From positions 3,534,001 through 3,598,000 of the forward strand of contig NZ_CP034752.1 in assembly GCF_004295645.1 (NCBI RefSeq): a stretch of 64,000 nt of DNA, read 5' to 3'. The translations under genes were made by a program, and so were the position numbers. A model generated the notes under the pieces. It did not search any database. It was not told where the DNA came from and was given only the letters and a program-made list of their open reading frames with translations. This document shows, one piece after another, positions 43,867-53,342 of this stretch (position 1 is the first letter of the stretch; every line of letters begins with the position of its first letter). This DNA is from Limnobaculum zhutongyuii (GTDB lineage Bacteria; Pseudomonadota; Gammaproteobacteria; Enterobacterales; Enterobacteriaceae).

Positions 43867-44240
43867 TTGGTTCCTCCGACCAGCGAAGCATCACGTAGTG
43901 TAACCAACGGATGTTCCTCCTCACCTTCGCGAAAGACGATAACTTCATTCACTTTTACGCCAGACGGCATCTGCGCTAATCGCGCCTGCCAGTACCAGGT
44001 CTGCCCACCAATCTCTTCATTACCACTGGGTTGATCGGTAAAGGTACGGCGGGTTAGCCGAGCTTCCGCCATCTGGTTTTCTGCCACCCAACTGGCGCGT
44101 AACGTTTCCCCCAACTGTAGGGTGTAGTGACTGCTGACAGTTACGGTATTCATCAAAGCTAACGCTGCGCAAGAGAAGATAGCCATGGCTACCATGACTT
44201 CCAGCAGAGTCATGCCTTGCTCATTGCGCATCTTTCTCAT
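43863..44240 (-). CDS. gspI: Type II secretion minor pseudopilin GspI
   Basis: 125 residues with the prepilin motif 'NEQGMTLLEVMVAMAIFSCA' (Gly/Met cleavage, Glu at +5) and the GspI signature 'LRASWVAENQMAEARL'. The start overlaps the gspH 3' end by 20 bases; Met4 is an alternative start. It forms the tip trimer with GspJ and GspK. Confidence 0.95.
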   Translation of the reverse strand: MRKMRNEQGMTLLEVMVAMAIFSCAALALMNTVTVSSHYTLQLGETLRASWVAENQMAEARLTRRTFTDQPSGNEEIGGQTWYWQARLAQMPSGVKVNEVIVFREGEEEHPLVTLRDASLVGGTK

Positions 44241-44766
44241 CTTTTGCCTCTTTAGCTTCGTTACCGTAGCCGTTTACCACCTCAACCGGAGATGCCCCTT
44301 GAGAGACAACAGAATAGACATCTTTTCTGTCCTCCCCCTCGAATGTCAGTCTGAATAAACTGACCTCACCGTCCGGTAAAAAAATAATTTGTGGCGCATC
44401 GTTTAAACTCAGTGCCATTTTCTGCGGCTCAATGGTGACGCGCAGATCCTCCGGGAACTCGCCTTGGGTGGTGATACGCCCCGCCACAAGCGGCTGCCAT
44501 TGCAAGCTATCCTGTGCGCCCTCTCCGTTCCCTTTCAGAATCATCAACTGATATCCCTGATAGGTTAACGTCAGGCCAACAATGCTTCCCTCCATGACAG
44601 CCTTGCTTGATCCATAATCCACCAGCGTTTTAAACTGTTCGCCAAACACTCCCGGCCCGCTTTTTGAAGGTAATGTCATCACCACAATGGTGGCGCTGAT
44701 GGCAAAGATCACCAGCGTTAGCATGACTTCAAGTAGCGTAAAACCTCGGGAGCGATGGCTGGACAT
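44221..44766 (-). CDS. gspH: Type II secretion minor pseudopilin GspH
   Basis: 181 residues, prepilin motif 'SRGFTLLEVMLTLVIFAISA'. The C-terminal globular domain shows the GspH strands 'ITIEPQKMALSLND'-like pattern and 'IIFLPDGEVSLFRLTFEGED'. The last residues are charged (EAKEAKDEKDAQ). It begins at the last base of gspG. Confidence 0.94.
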   Translation of the reverse strand: MSSHRSRGFTLLEVMLTLVIFAISATIVVMTLPSKSGPGVFGEQFKTLVDYGSSKAVMEGSIVGLTLTYQGYQLMILKGNGEGAQDSLQWQPLVAGRITTQGEFPEDLRVTIEPQKMALSLNDAPQIIFLPDGEVSLFRLTFEGEDRKDVYSVVSQGASPVEVVNGYGNEAKEAKDEKDAQ

Positions 44767-45242
44767 TATTTTTGTCCCGGTTCAGCTTCAGTTTTCTTAT
44801 CCATGTCCCAGTTGGTGACATCATCGGCAGTATTTGCCTCACCGTCCGGACCAACAGAGAACACATCAATCGGACCATGTTCCCCCGGGCTAACAATTAA
44901 ATAGTCATTGTTCCATGGGTCGGTCGGCAGACGACGAATATAGCCATCTGAACGATAATTTTTAGGCACCGGTTGTAGCTCAGGCTTGGTAACCAGCGCT
45001 TTAAGGCCCTGTTCAGAGGTTGGATACCGACCGTTATCCAGCTTGTACATATCAAGGGTATTTTCCAGCGCCACGATATCACTCACCGCTTTTTGACGGT
45101 CCGCACGCTCTTTGTTGCCCATCAGGTTAGGAATAACCAGGCTGGCTAAAACGCCCAAAATAACGATTACCACCATGATTTCCATCAGGGTAAAGCCCGA
45201 CTGGCTCCGCGCACTTTCTTGATTAACAATTTGATTTTTCAT
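44766..45242 (-). CDS. gspG: Type II secretion major pseudopilin GspG
   Basis: GspG polymerises into the pseudopilus that pushes substrates through the secretin. 158 residues; prepilin motif 'QSGFTLMEIMVVIVILGVLA', then 'NTLDMYKLDNGRYPTSEQGL' and the calcium-binding C-terminal loop 'SVGPDGEANTADDVTNW'. All family hallmarks are intact. The C-terminal 'DKKTEAEPGQK' tail is slightly longer than usual. Confidence 0.97.
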   Translation of the reverse strand: MKNQIVNQESARSQSGFTLMEIMVVIVILGVLASLVIPNLMGNKERADRQKAVSDIVALENTLDMYKLDNGRYPTSEQGLKALVTKPELQPVPKNYRSDGYIRRLPTDPWNNDYLIVSPGEHGPIDVFSVGPDGEANTADDVTNWDMDKKTEAEPGQK

Positions 45243-45249
45243 GATATGT

Positions 45250-46458
45250 TCAACTCACCATGTTATTAAGTTGCAGGATTGGTTGTAAAATCGACATGAC
45301 GATAAACAGCACAATGGTCGCCATGGTAATCACCAACGCGGGTTCGAAAACGGCTAACGTTAAGGTAATGCGATGCTGAAGGGCCTTATCCTGAGTATCT
45401 GCAGCGCGCTCCATCAGCGGCCCCAGCTCACCACTCTGTTCTCCCGATGCCACCATATACAGCATCATCGGTGGGAATAGCTGTGTTTGCTCCAGAGAAG
45501 AGTTCAATGTTGCCCCCTGACGAACTTTGTCGGCCGCTTCGGAGAGCACTTCTCTGGCATAAAGATTCTCTATCCCGTCCACCGAGATATTCATGGCTTC
45601 TAATAATGGAACGCTACTGGCCTGCAAAATACTGAGGGTACGAATATAGCGGGCGCTGTTAATCGCCCGTACCAGCTTGCTAATTGGTGCCGAACGCACC
45701 AGCCATTTATGGTAGCGCAGACGGTTTTTCCCTTTGGATACCCAGGTACGAAATCCAAACACGGCACCAATAATGCCAATCAGGATAAAAAGCCCATAGT
45801 TCTGTAAGAAGTCACTCACGGCGATCAATGTCCGCGTGGTCACCGGTAGCTCTTGCTTCATATGAGTAAACTGTTCAATAACCTGTGGTACAACCGCCAC
45901 CAGCAAAATACAAATAACCGTTGTCGCTACCACGGTCAGCGTGATGGGATACACCATTGCCTGAGTCAGTTTGCTTTTCATCTGTTGACGTTGATCGTTG
46001 TAATCAGCCAGCTTGTCGAGCACTTCCCCCAGATGACCGGTTTTTTCTCCGGCGGTCACCAACGTGCGGTATAAATTGTCAAACGCCTGAGGGTAATTGC
46101 CTAAAGCATCAGAAAGAGAGTAGCCTTCAACGACTTTGTCATGAATATCATCAATGGCTCTTGCCATAACTTCGTCTTCTGTCTGACGAGCGATCACTTT
46201 CAGCGCACTTTCTAGTGGCAATGCCGCGTTGGTTAACGTTGATAACTGACGGGTAAACAACGCCAGTGAGTTACTGGAGATCTTGCGCGAAAAAAACGAT
46301 TTTTTACCGCCCGACTCAGCCTTAGTCTCTTCAATGCTGATTGGCGTCATGCCCTGCTCACGCAGCTGCTGGCGTGCCTGCTTTGGCGTATCCGCCTGCA
46401 AAGTACCTTTTTGGGTTTTGCCATTTGGCAATGTTGCCCGCCATGCGTAATGTGCCAT
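45250..46458 (-). CDS. gspF: Type II secretion inner-membrane platform protein GspF
   Basis: 402 residues, three membrane helices and two homologous cytoplasmic domains. Typical blocks: 'LALFTRQLSTLTNAALPLES', 'DNLYRTLVTAGEKTGHLGEV' and 'VASGEQSGELGPLMERAAD'. It starts within the gspE stop (ATGA overlap) and couples GspE motor action to pseudopilus assembly. Confidence 0.97.
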   Translation of the reverse strand: MAHYAWRATLPNGKTQKGTLQADTPKQARQQLREQGMTPISIEETKAESGGKKSFFSRKISSNSLALFTRQLSTLTNAALPLESALKVIARQTEDEVMARAIDDIHDKVVEGYSLSDALGNYPQAFDNLYRTLVTAGEKTGHLGEVLDKLADYNDQRQQMKSKLTQAMVYPITLTVVATTVICILLVAVVPQVIEQFTHMKQELPVTTRTLIAVSDFLQNYGLFILIGIIGAVFGFRTWVSKGKNRLRYHKWLVRSAPISKLVRAINSARYIRTLSILQASSVPLLEAMNISVDGIENLYAREVLSEAADKVRQGATLNSSLEQTQLFPPMMLYMVASGEQSGELGPLMERAADTQDKALQHRITLTLAVFEPALVITMATIVLFIVMSILQPILQLNNMVS

Positions 46459-47942
46459 TATGCTTCTCCGGATTCGTTTTGTTCAGCTGTGACGCGTATC
46501 ACCTCTTCAATTGAGGTTTCACCGCTGATAACTTTTAATAATCCGTTCTGCCGCAGGCTTCGGGTATGTTTACGCAATATATCGTCCAGCGTCATTTCAT
46601 CCAGATTGTCGTTAATGGCGCGACGCAATTCAGTATTCATCACCAGAAACTCATGGATACCTGCACGCCCCTGATAGCCGCTGTCACGACAATGTTCACA
46701 ACCAACGGCGCGGTAAATCACTTCGGGTGGTTGAGGTAAAAAGCTATACATTGCCTTTTCCCTTGCGGAAAGTTCAGAAGTTGTACGGCAGTGTTTACAA
46801 AGGCGACGCACCAGACGTTGTGCAATAACCCCTAACAATGAAGAGCCGATCAGAAACGACTCCAACCCCATGTCCCGTAAACGCGTAACGGCACCGCATG
46901 CACTGTTGGTGTGAAGAGTCGACATAACCAGGTGACCAGTTAATGATGCTTGCACCGCAATTTGCGCCGTTTCGCTATCCCGAATTTCCCCGATCATGAC
47001 AACATCAGGGTCCTGACGCAGAATAGCGCGCAGACCACGGGCGAATGTCATCTCAACCCGAGGGTTAACCTGGGTTTGTCCAACGCCTTCCAGTTCATAT
47101 TCAATAGGATCTTCTACGGTAAGAATATTGCGCTCAAAGCTATTGAGGGAAGAAAGTACCGCATACAGAGAGGTACTCTTACCGGAACCTGTCGGTCCGG
47201 TGACTAACAAAATACCGTGGGGCTTGGCGATCAACCCTTCGAGATGTTCCCGGTCATCATCTGCCAGGCCCAACTGTCCCAGATCCATACGCATATTGTT
47301 TTTATCCAATAAACGCATAACCACACGCTCGCCATATTGTGAAGGTATGGTCGATACCCGCACATCAATGGCTTTACGACCAATACGCAAAGAGATACGA
47401 CCATCCTGAGGCAGCCGTTTTTCGGCAATATCCAGCTTGGCCATAACTTTAATACGGGAAACCAGCAGCGGAGCTAACTTTCTGGCTGGCTGTAAAACCG
47501 GATGTAACAGGCCATCTACCCGAAAGCGAATACTTAAGGTGCGCTCAAAGGTTTCGATATGAATATCCGAAGCACCTTCTTTAACCGCTTCACTTAATAT
47601 GGCGTTGATCAGACGAATAACCGGTGAGTTTTCGTCACTATCCAGCAAATCTTCGCTATCCGGTATTTCTTCTGTCAGCGCCATTAAGTCGATATCACCG
47701 TCCATATCATCGACCATCTGTTGGGACATACCGCTCCCCTGCTGCCAGACTCGTGACAAACGTTCATCAAACGCTTCAACCGTTAACGTAATAGGGGTAA
47801 ATGCCTGTTCCTGTATACGCCGCATTTCCAGTAACGCCTGTAAAGGCGTATCCTCACGCAGGTAAACGTCGCCTTGATCCAATAGAATTCCATTCTCTTT
47901 GGCATAGCTATAGGAACTGAAGTCTTTGCTCGAAGTTTCCAT
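46458..47942 (-). CDS. gspE: Type II secretion ATPase GspE
   Basis: The cytoplasmic hexameric motor. 494 residues: N-terminal GspL-binding domain (1-~130), then the PilB-type ATPase with Walker A 'TGPTGSGKSTSLYAVL' (~258-273), Asp box, Walker B 'VVMIGEIRDSETAQIAVQAS', His box 'STLHTNSACGAVTRLRDMG', and the tetracysteine zinc motif 'CKHC ... CEHC' (~393-433). All catalytic residues are present. Confidence 0.97.
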   Translation of the reverse strand: METSSKDFSSYSYAKENGILLDQGDVYLREDTPLQALLEMRRIQEQAFTPITLTVEAFDERLSRVWQQGSGMSQQMVDDMDGDIDLMALTEEIPDSEDLLDSDENSPVIRLINAILSEAVKEGASDIHIETFERTLSIRFRVDGLLHPVLQPARKLAPLLVSRIKVMAKLDIAEKRLPQDGRISLRIGRKAIDVRVSTIPSQYGERVVMRLLDKNNMRMDLGQLGLADDDREHLEGLIAKPHGILLVTGPTGSGKSTSLYAVLSSLNSFERNILTVEDPIEYELEGVGQTQVNPRVEMTFARGLRAILRQDPDVVMIGEIRDSETAQIAVQASLTGHLVMSTLHTNSACGAVTRLRDMGLESFLIGSSLLGVIAQRLVRRLCKHCRTTSELSAREKAMYSFLPQPPEVIYRAVGCEHCRDSGYQGRAGIHEFLVMNTELRRAINDNLDEMTLDDILRKHTRSLRQNGLLKVISGETSIEEVIRVTAEQNESGEA

Positions 47943-47961
47943 ATCATCCGCCTTCTACTCT

Positions 47962-49989
47962 TTAGTCGCGAAATGGATTACGTCCACGCGGTGCTGGCGT
48001 TGTTGTTGCTGGCACTATCGGTTGAGTCGTTTCGTCAGTTCCGGTACTGCCTAAAGTTCCGGGAGACAAATGATCCGGATATTCAGGCAGAACTTTCGGA
48101 TCGATCGGCGGAATGATGCCTATCTTGTTCTCTTCAATTCGATACTGCTGATCTTCACGGCTCTTGTTGTATTTCACTTTCGAGCTGTAGTTATAGTCAG
48201 CATCGCTACGAATAACCGTAGGACGAATAAACACCATCAGGTTTCGTTTAGCTTTAGTATTGGATGTACTGCGGAACAGTTGGCCAATTAATGGAATATC
48301 GCCCAACAGAGGAACCTTAGAGACGGTTTGGGTGGTGAAATCTTCAACCAGACCGCCTAACACCACCGTTTGACCACTCTTAACTAAAACTTCGTTATTA
48401 ATAGTCCGGGTGTTAAAGGTTGGCCCTAAAGTACTTTGAGCAGACGTTGGATCGACGCTGGAAACTTCCTGTTCAATTTTCATTTGAACCGAGTTGTCAT
48501 CGTTGATCAGCGGAGTCACTTTCAGTTTGGTACCAACGGTTTTACGTTCGACCGTACTGAAGACATTATCGCCAGAAGTATTAGATTGAGAGCCTGACAG
48601 CACAGGCACATCCTGACCCACGTTAAATGAGGCTTCGCGGTTATCCAGCGTGACTACGCTTGGCGTTGACAAAATGTCGCTCTTGTTATCAGACGCCAGT
48701 GCAGTCAGCAGCGCGCCAAAGTCACCGTTAAAGAAGCCGGTGGCTAAACCGTTGTAGCCCCCAAGTACCCCGGTTAATGGGTTCGTCGCCGTGAATTTGC
48801 CATCAATATCTAACTGATCTTTACCCCGTCTGGCGGTAAAGATAGGAATACCGGTATTGGTAAACTGAGAAATGCCGTTAGAGGTCGCCCATTGCACCCC
48901 CAGATTCAGGCCTGCGCCGTCCTGAACTTCCACAATAATGGCTTCAACCAGTACCTGCGCCCGTCGTATATCTAACTTAGCGATAACCTGCGACAGTGAC
49001 TGCATAACATCAGGCTGCGCGGTAATAACCAGAGAGTTGGTCTGATCGTCAGCGGTGATATTCAAGTCATTTTTGCTGGACAATGAAGCCGATGCCTTAG
49101 CACCACCACCTTTATCGGTTTGAATTTTGTCACCAATACCGGTTAACACTGCTGCAATTTTGACTGCGTTAGCATATTTAAGATAAAACACTCGGGTATT
49201 ACCCTGACTGTTTTCGTTACGATCCAGCTTTTTAATCAGGTTACGGGTTTTCTCCCGAGCCTGAGATGAACCGCTCAATACCAAAGTATTGGTGCGTGTA
49301 TCAGCAACTACTTTTGCCGTTAACTGTGGTGCGCTCTGCCCTTTCTGTTCTTCATTGCTCAGATTATTAAGCATGTCTGAAATTTCTTTGGCAGAGCCAT
49401 ATTGCAAAGGAATGGTTTCTCTTTGTTGTACACCTGAAGCATCAACCCGATGAACTAAATCCACCAGACGATTAATAGAAGAAGCTTTTCCCGTCAGTAA
49501 CAGAACGTTCGACGGTTCATAATTCACTACGTTACCCACGCCGGAAGCATCATTGAGCTGGCGTAATAAAGGAGCCAGATCCCTGACGGGTACGTTTTCC
49601 ATTTGAACAACCCGGGTAATGATTTCATCGCCCTTTCCCGGGTTGGCGGTATCTGCAACCGGTACACCCGCGGTTTTCGCTGTCGATGAACGGACAATTT
49701 TTATCATGCCGTTATCCATCGGAATAGCCGAAAAACCATACAGATCTAATACGCTAAGAAAAAACTGATAATATTGCTCTTCAGTAAGAAGGTCATAGGT
49801 TCTTACTGATACTTTTCCTTGAACTGCCGGATCAACTAAAATTGTTTTATTTAAATTTCTACTGGCAACATCAATAAATTCTCTGATATCAGTGTCTTTA
49901 AAATTAGCACTAAAATCAGCAGCGATTAAATGCCCGGAATATAAAAACAATAATGCGAGCACTGAGCGAGCGCAGATTTTTCTTTTCAT
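47962..49989 (-). CDS. gspD: Type II secretion outer-membrane secretin GspD
   Basis: The 15-fold outer-membrane gate. 675 residues: signal peptide ending 'SGHLIAA', N0 domain ('FSANFKDTDIREFIDVASRN'), N1-N3 ring domains, secretin core ('VLVEAIIVEVQDGAGLNLGV', 'VPLLGDIPLIGQLFRS'), and a C-terminal S-domain rich in Pro/Thr ending 'PRGRNPFRD'. E. coli GspD needs a pilotin (GspS); none is encoded here. Confidence 0.97.
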   Translation of the reverse strand: MKRKICARSVLALLFLYSGHLIAADFSANFKDTDIREFIDVASRNLNKTILVDPAVQGKVSVRTYDLLTEEQYYQFFLSVLDLYGFSAIPMDNGMIKIVRSSTAKTAGVPVADTANPGKGDEIITRVVQMENVPVRDLAPLLRQLNDASGVGNVVNYEPSNVLLLTGKASSINRLVDLVHRVDASGVQQRETIPLQYGSAKEISDMLNNLSNEEQKGQSAPQLTAKVVADTRTNTLVLSGSSQAREKTRNLIKKLDRNENSQGNTRVFYLKYANAVKIAAVLTGIGDKIQTDKGGGAKASASLSSKNDLNITADDQTNSLVITAQPDVMQSLSQVIAKLDIRRAQVLVEAIIVEVQDGAGLNLGVQWATSNGISQFTNTGIPIFTARRGKDQLDIDGKFTATNPLTGVLGGYNGLATGFFNGDFGALLTALASDNKSDILSTPSVVTLDNREASFNVGQDVPVLSGSQSNTSGDNVFSTVERKTVGTKLKVTPLINDDNSVQMKIEQEVSSVDPTSAQSTLGPTFNTRTINNEVLVKSGQTVVLGGLVEDFTTQTVSKVPLLGDIPLIGQLFRSTSNTKAKRNLMVFIRPTVIRSDADYNYSSKVKYNKSREDQQYRIEENKIGIIPPIDPKVLPEYPDHLSPGTLGSTGTDETTQPIVPATTTPAPRGRNPFRD

Positions 49990-50011
49990 ATTAGTTTTAA
50001 TTCATATAGGG

Positions 50012-50785
50012 TCACAGTATTTGTAAATCTAGATGAATGTTTTTATCTTCGCCACCGCGCTTAATCGTAATATTCGCAGAATCTAACTTAGCCCATTGGT
50101 CAATAACAGATTTTATTTCTTTATTTCCTGTTACATCATTAGAGTTTATTTTTACAACTATATCCCCAGGATTAAGGCCCGCCTTTTTAAAAACATCAGA
50201 AGCCGATTTAGGTGTAATCTTTAAACCTACCAATTTATCTGATGATTTATATTCAGGTCCTAAAATAAAATAATCGCCTAAATGATTCTCAACTAATTTG
50301 GTATCTTTTACCGGTAATATACGAGTGGTATCAATACCTTTAATATAATCAGGGTTTTTTAATTGTACGGTTTCCACATCACCTTTATCACGAATTTGAA
50401 TGCTGTCTTTTTCAATCGAATCAATCCAGGCATCATCATAGCCCTGTAATTTCTCGCCTTCACGACTGACCTGCTTTCCATCCTGATTAACTGTCGCGAT
50501 AGATAACCCAGGCTTACTGCTATATACAATAGCGCTGATGTCTAATACCAACGGGGCCTTTTTAGCGGCTCCGGGAGCAGCTTTCTGCGGCGCATTAAAC
50601 AAGGTCAGAGTCACTGGCATAGCTTCTTCCACCTTTTTTGTTTTGTGTGTAGAGTGTTTGATATTGCTGTTTAATGTGTAGTTTTTATGATTATCATAAG
50701 TGTGGTAAGCCTGAAAAGCCCCAAGGCCACAAACCCCCAGAATCAGTGCCGGAACGGTGTATTTATTAATGATATTAATCTGCAT
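50012..50785 (-). CDS. gspC: Type II secretion inner-membrane protein GspC
   Basis: GspC links the inner-membrane platform to the secretin and helps select substrates. 257 residues: one N-terminal helix (~10-26), a linker, the HR domain that contacts GspD ('LVLDISAIVYSSKPGLSIAT', ~80-150), and a C-terminal PDZ domain ('KAGLNPGDIVVKINSNDVTG', ~205-224). It is the first gene of the gspC-O operon; the divergent gspAB unit lies 1 kb away. Confidence 0.94.
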   Translation of the reverse strand: MQINIINKYTVPALILGVCGLGAFQAYHTYDNHKNYTLNSNIKHSTHKTKKVEEAMPVTLTLFNAPQKAAPGAAKKAPLVLDISAIVYSSKPGLSIATVNQDGKQVSREGEKLQGYDDAWIDSIEKDSIQIRDKGDVETVQLKNPDYIKGIDTTRILPVKDTKLVENHLGDYFILGPEYKSSDKLVGLKITPKSASDVFKKAGLNPGDIVVKINSNDVTGNKEIKSVIDQWAKLDSANITIKRGGEDKNIHLDLQIL

Positions 50786-51350
50786 AATTCAAATACCTTA
50801 TAGATAAAACAGGAACAATAAGCTACCAACCCGAATACTCGGGAAATAATTAACGTATTTGTACACTTATTGGATTAAGAATATTTTCCCCATAATTGCT
50901 GACTAAATCCACACATTTCTTATCCTAAAAAAGACGGTTATGCCTTATTTTTGATAAGCACATATAAGTTAAGAAAATAAAAATATAATATATGAAAATA
51001 AAAATAACACTTTAGCATTATTTTTGTTATAAATATTCTTATAAGTCATTACATTCATGACAATGAAATAAATCATCTAAGATTTTAACTTAGAGAAATA
51101 ACAAATCGACTAACATTGCACATTTTAATTAACACTTTCTCATGGCATAAATTATAAAGACTAGCGTTCCTTACAGCATTAAAAATATTACTTATGTATG
51201 ACAGACAGAAATGACATAATGCGCTATATGAAATTTCACTTTCTCTTGCGTTAAAAAATCGGTTACATTTTCTCACCAATATCAGTCTTTCTAATTTATC
51301 GATTCTGTGATCATCACCATAAGAAAAAAATAATTCATCTCATATAAAAA

Positions 51351-51415
51351 CATTAATCATTAATCATTAATCATTAATCATTAATCATTAATCATTAATC
51401 ATTAATCATTAATCA
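51351..51415. repeat. Nine perfect tandem copies of a 7-bp repeat (CATTAAT)
   Basis: From 51351 the unit CATTAAT repeats nine times without a mismatch to 51413, followed by CA. A perfect 7-bp array of this length is prone to slipped-strand gain or loss. It is about 150 bases upstream of the gspAB promoter and about 565 bases upstream of gspC. Each unit contains the palindrome ATTAAT. Confidence 0.97.
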
Positions 51416-51565
51416 ACATTAAAAATAAATTATTAGCGATAACGAAAACCGTTAGTTATCTCTTGTAGCTATCATTAAAAATTAACCAATATGCTGACTA
51501 TTTACCCTTAGATTGCTAAAACGACTTTTTATCACTTGTTTTTAACGTGAAAAAAATGCGCTTTC

Positions 51566-51594
51566 TTGACAGGGTGAAATGCGAGAACTATAAA
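51566..51594 (+). promoter_or_regulatory. Consensus sigma-70 promoter for gspAB
   Basis: TTGACA at 51566-51571, 17-base spacer, TATAAA at 51589-51594, pointing toward gspA. Transcription would start near 51601 and give a leader of about 200 bases. Confidence 0.75.
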
Positions 51595-51597
51595 TTC

Positions 51598-51614
51598 ATT
51601 ATCACAATGATAAT
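51598..51614. promoter_or_regulatory. Operator-like inverted repeat over the gspAB start site
   Basis: ATTATCA (51598-51604), CAA, TGATAAT (51608-51614): a perfect 7-3-7 palindrome covering the predicted start of transcription, a position suited to repression. The half-site order is inverted from the Fur consensus, so I do not assign it to Fur. Confidence 0.5.
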
Positions 51615-51807
51615 TTTATAATTAAGTTCAATAATTTGATCGCGTTGAATTAAATAATATTTTATCCGGAGGTCAACAATATTTGTTGATCGCTGGAGTA
51701 TTTTTCACCAACAATCACACAAAATATATCATGTTGATTTAAATGAATAAAAACCCATCCAGATAAAACAAACCGCGGTCTCAATATCGTAAATGGTGAT
51801 AATAATT

Positions 51808-53340
51808 ATGTACTTAGAACATTTTAAATTTGGTAGCGAGCCCTTTAGAAATACTATTTTTCATAACAATCGTTTTTTTCTTGAATATTTTCATAGTATC
51901 TACTTATTAATTTCTCATGCCTGTAATAAAAAGGGGGTTATTGGATTCTATTCACAAGATGAAAATAGCCTGAATGATGTTATTAAAAGAGTTAGTGCTG
52001 AATATCATGGCCACAGCCTAACCATCAATGCCTCTCCCTCATTGTCAAAAAAAGAGTTAATAAAAAAATTGGAAAACATTGAGGCCAATCATCAGGTGGT
52101 CAATCATGGATTTATCACCACCAATTCACAGTTACTGATCGTTACCTCAGCCCAATGTATGACGGAAGGATGCTGGGACATATTAAAAAAGCGCCTTGCT
52201 CAAGCCGAAGAACAAAATGCCTCGCTGACCATTCTTCTGTGTGGTTCTGAAAAGCTGGGGCGCTTATTACCCAAAACCTTTCAATCGTGGTTACACACTA
52301 ATCTTAACTTTCGTATGCCTGCCCTACGTGAGTACACAGAGTATTTTGAGCATCAATTGTCCTGGAATGATGGTAATCCTGCGCTGTTTACCCCTCAACA
52401 GATACGATGGATTTATCGGGCAGCCAAAGGCAAGCTTTCACTGGTAAATCGAATTGCTCATTACGCGCTACTAGGAGCTTATGCCGAGCGAAGCGAAGCT
52501 ATCACTCAACATCATCTACGAATGGCAACCAAAGAGATTACCGGATCATGCAGAGTTACGCTTGCTCAGTTATCCACTGCATTAGCATCGGTGGTTGTTT
52601 GTCTGGCCCTAGGCTGGGCGATGTTGCCGGTTATCTCTCCACTGTTACCACATCCAACCGCCTGGAACCCGCCGGAACCCGACCCGATAGTGGTTCCGGA
52701 ACCACAATCTGAACCAGCGGTAGATCTGGAAATCGGCAACCAGATAGCCGCCATGCGGCAAATGTACAAAATATGGGGCTATGACGTTTCGAACGATGAT
52801 GCTTTTTGTGAAGAAGCCGGCAGAGCTAACCTGCAATGTAAAAAGGGGCAGGCAAAGCTGGAAGAGATGGAAAAAGTAGGTTACCCATGGATAGCTGAAG
52901 TGAAAGTTGACGACAATATTGGCTATGTCAACGTGGTTCGGGTTGGGAAAACAGATATCGATTTGTTGATTAATAATCGCACCTGGCAAACCAGCAGCAG
53001 TTGGTTTGAACAAAAAAGTACCGGACAGTACATTATCTTCTATCGGCTAACACCATTAGGCCGCGATAAAATCGATGGCACCAGCAGCAGTAGCGAAATT
53101 GCCTGGCTGGACAAGATGTTAAGCCGCACGTTACTTAAACCTAAGAGTAAAAAGAATGCCTGGTCTCCCGAGCTGATGGAGAGTGTTAAACAGTTTCAGA
53201 AGAATGAATGGTTAAAAGATGACGGGCTGGTCGGTTCAGAAACACTGATGAAATTAGCATTGGCCTCCGGTGATTCACCGAAGTTAATAAAAGAACAAAA
53301 TATACCGGATGTGTCGGTAATCAAGCAAAGGATACAGTAA
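51808..53340 (+). CDS. gspA: GspA-like AAA protein of type II secretion, with degenerate P-loop
   Basis: GspA/ExeA with GspB helps place the secretin by remodelling or binding peptidoglycan. The ATG at 51808 gives 510 residues with the family start 'MYLEHFKFGSEPFR'; one at 51793 adds five. The N-terminal AAA region (~20-260) has 'KGVIGFYSQDENSLNDVI' where the Walker A (GE-GAGKT) should be, so the lysine is missing. A membrane helix follows (~255-275, 'ALASVVVCLALGWAMLPVI'), a proline-rich linker, a C39-like region, and a C-terminal peptidoglycan-binding domain ('SPELMESVKQFQKNEWLKDD'). Confidence 0.88.
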   Translation: MYLEHFKFGSEPFRNTIFHNNRFFLEYFHSIYLLISHACNKKGVIGFYSQDENSLNDVIKRVSAEYHGHSLTINASPSLSKKELIKKLENIEANHQVVNHGFITTNSQLLIVTSAQCMTEGCWDILKKRLAQAEEQNASLTILLCGSEKLGRLLPKTFQSWLHTNLNFRMPALREYTEYFEHQLSWNDGNPALFTPQQIRWIYRAAKGKLSLVNRIAHYALLGAYAERSEAITQHHLRMATKEITGSCRVTLAQLSTALASVVVCLALGWAMLPVISPLLPHPTAWNPPEPDPIVVPEPQSEPAVDLEIGNQIAAMRQMYKIWGYDVSNDDAFCEEAGRANLQCKKGQAKLEEMEKVGYPWIAEVKVDDNIGYVNVVRVGKTDIDLLINNRTWQTSSSWFEQKSTGQYIIFYRLTPLGRDKIDGTSSSSEIAWLDKMLSRTLLKPKSKKNAWSPELMESVKQFQKNEWLKDDGLVGSETLMKLALASGDSPKLIKEQNIPDVSVIKQRIQ

Positions 53341-53342
53341 CC

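Larger units (their letters stand above)
50786..51807. other. Long AT-rich region between divergent gspC and gspA
   Basis: About 1 kb, strongly AT-rich, without a credible gene. It holds the heptamer array (51351-51415), a consensus promoter for gspAB (51566-51594) with a palindrome (51598-51614), and presumably the gspC promoter. In E. coli the same divergent region is silenced by H-NS; AT-richness makes that likely here too, by inference. Confidence 0.6.

Noticed and set aside
51085..51279. Minus-strand 64-codon frame in the gspC-gspA space
   Set aside because: No good ribosome-binding site, low-complexity AT-rich composition and no recognisable motif.
51351..51415. Possible CRISPR array
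   Set aside because: The repeats are only 7 bp and have no spacers; it is a simple tandem repeat.
51598..51614. Fur box
   Set aside because: Half-sites are in the opposite order to the Fur consensus; it is only an AT-rich palindrome.
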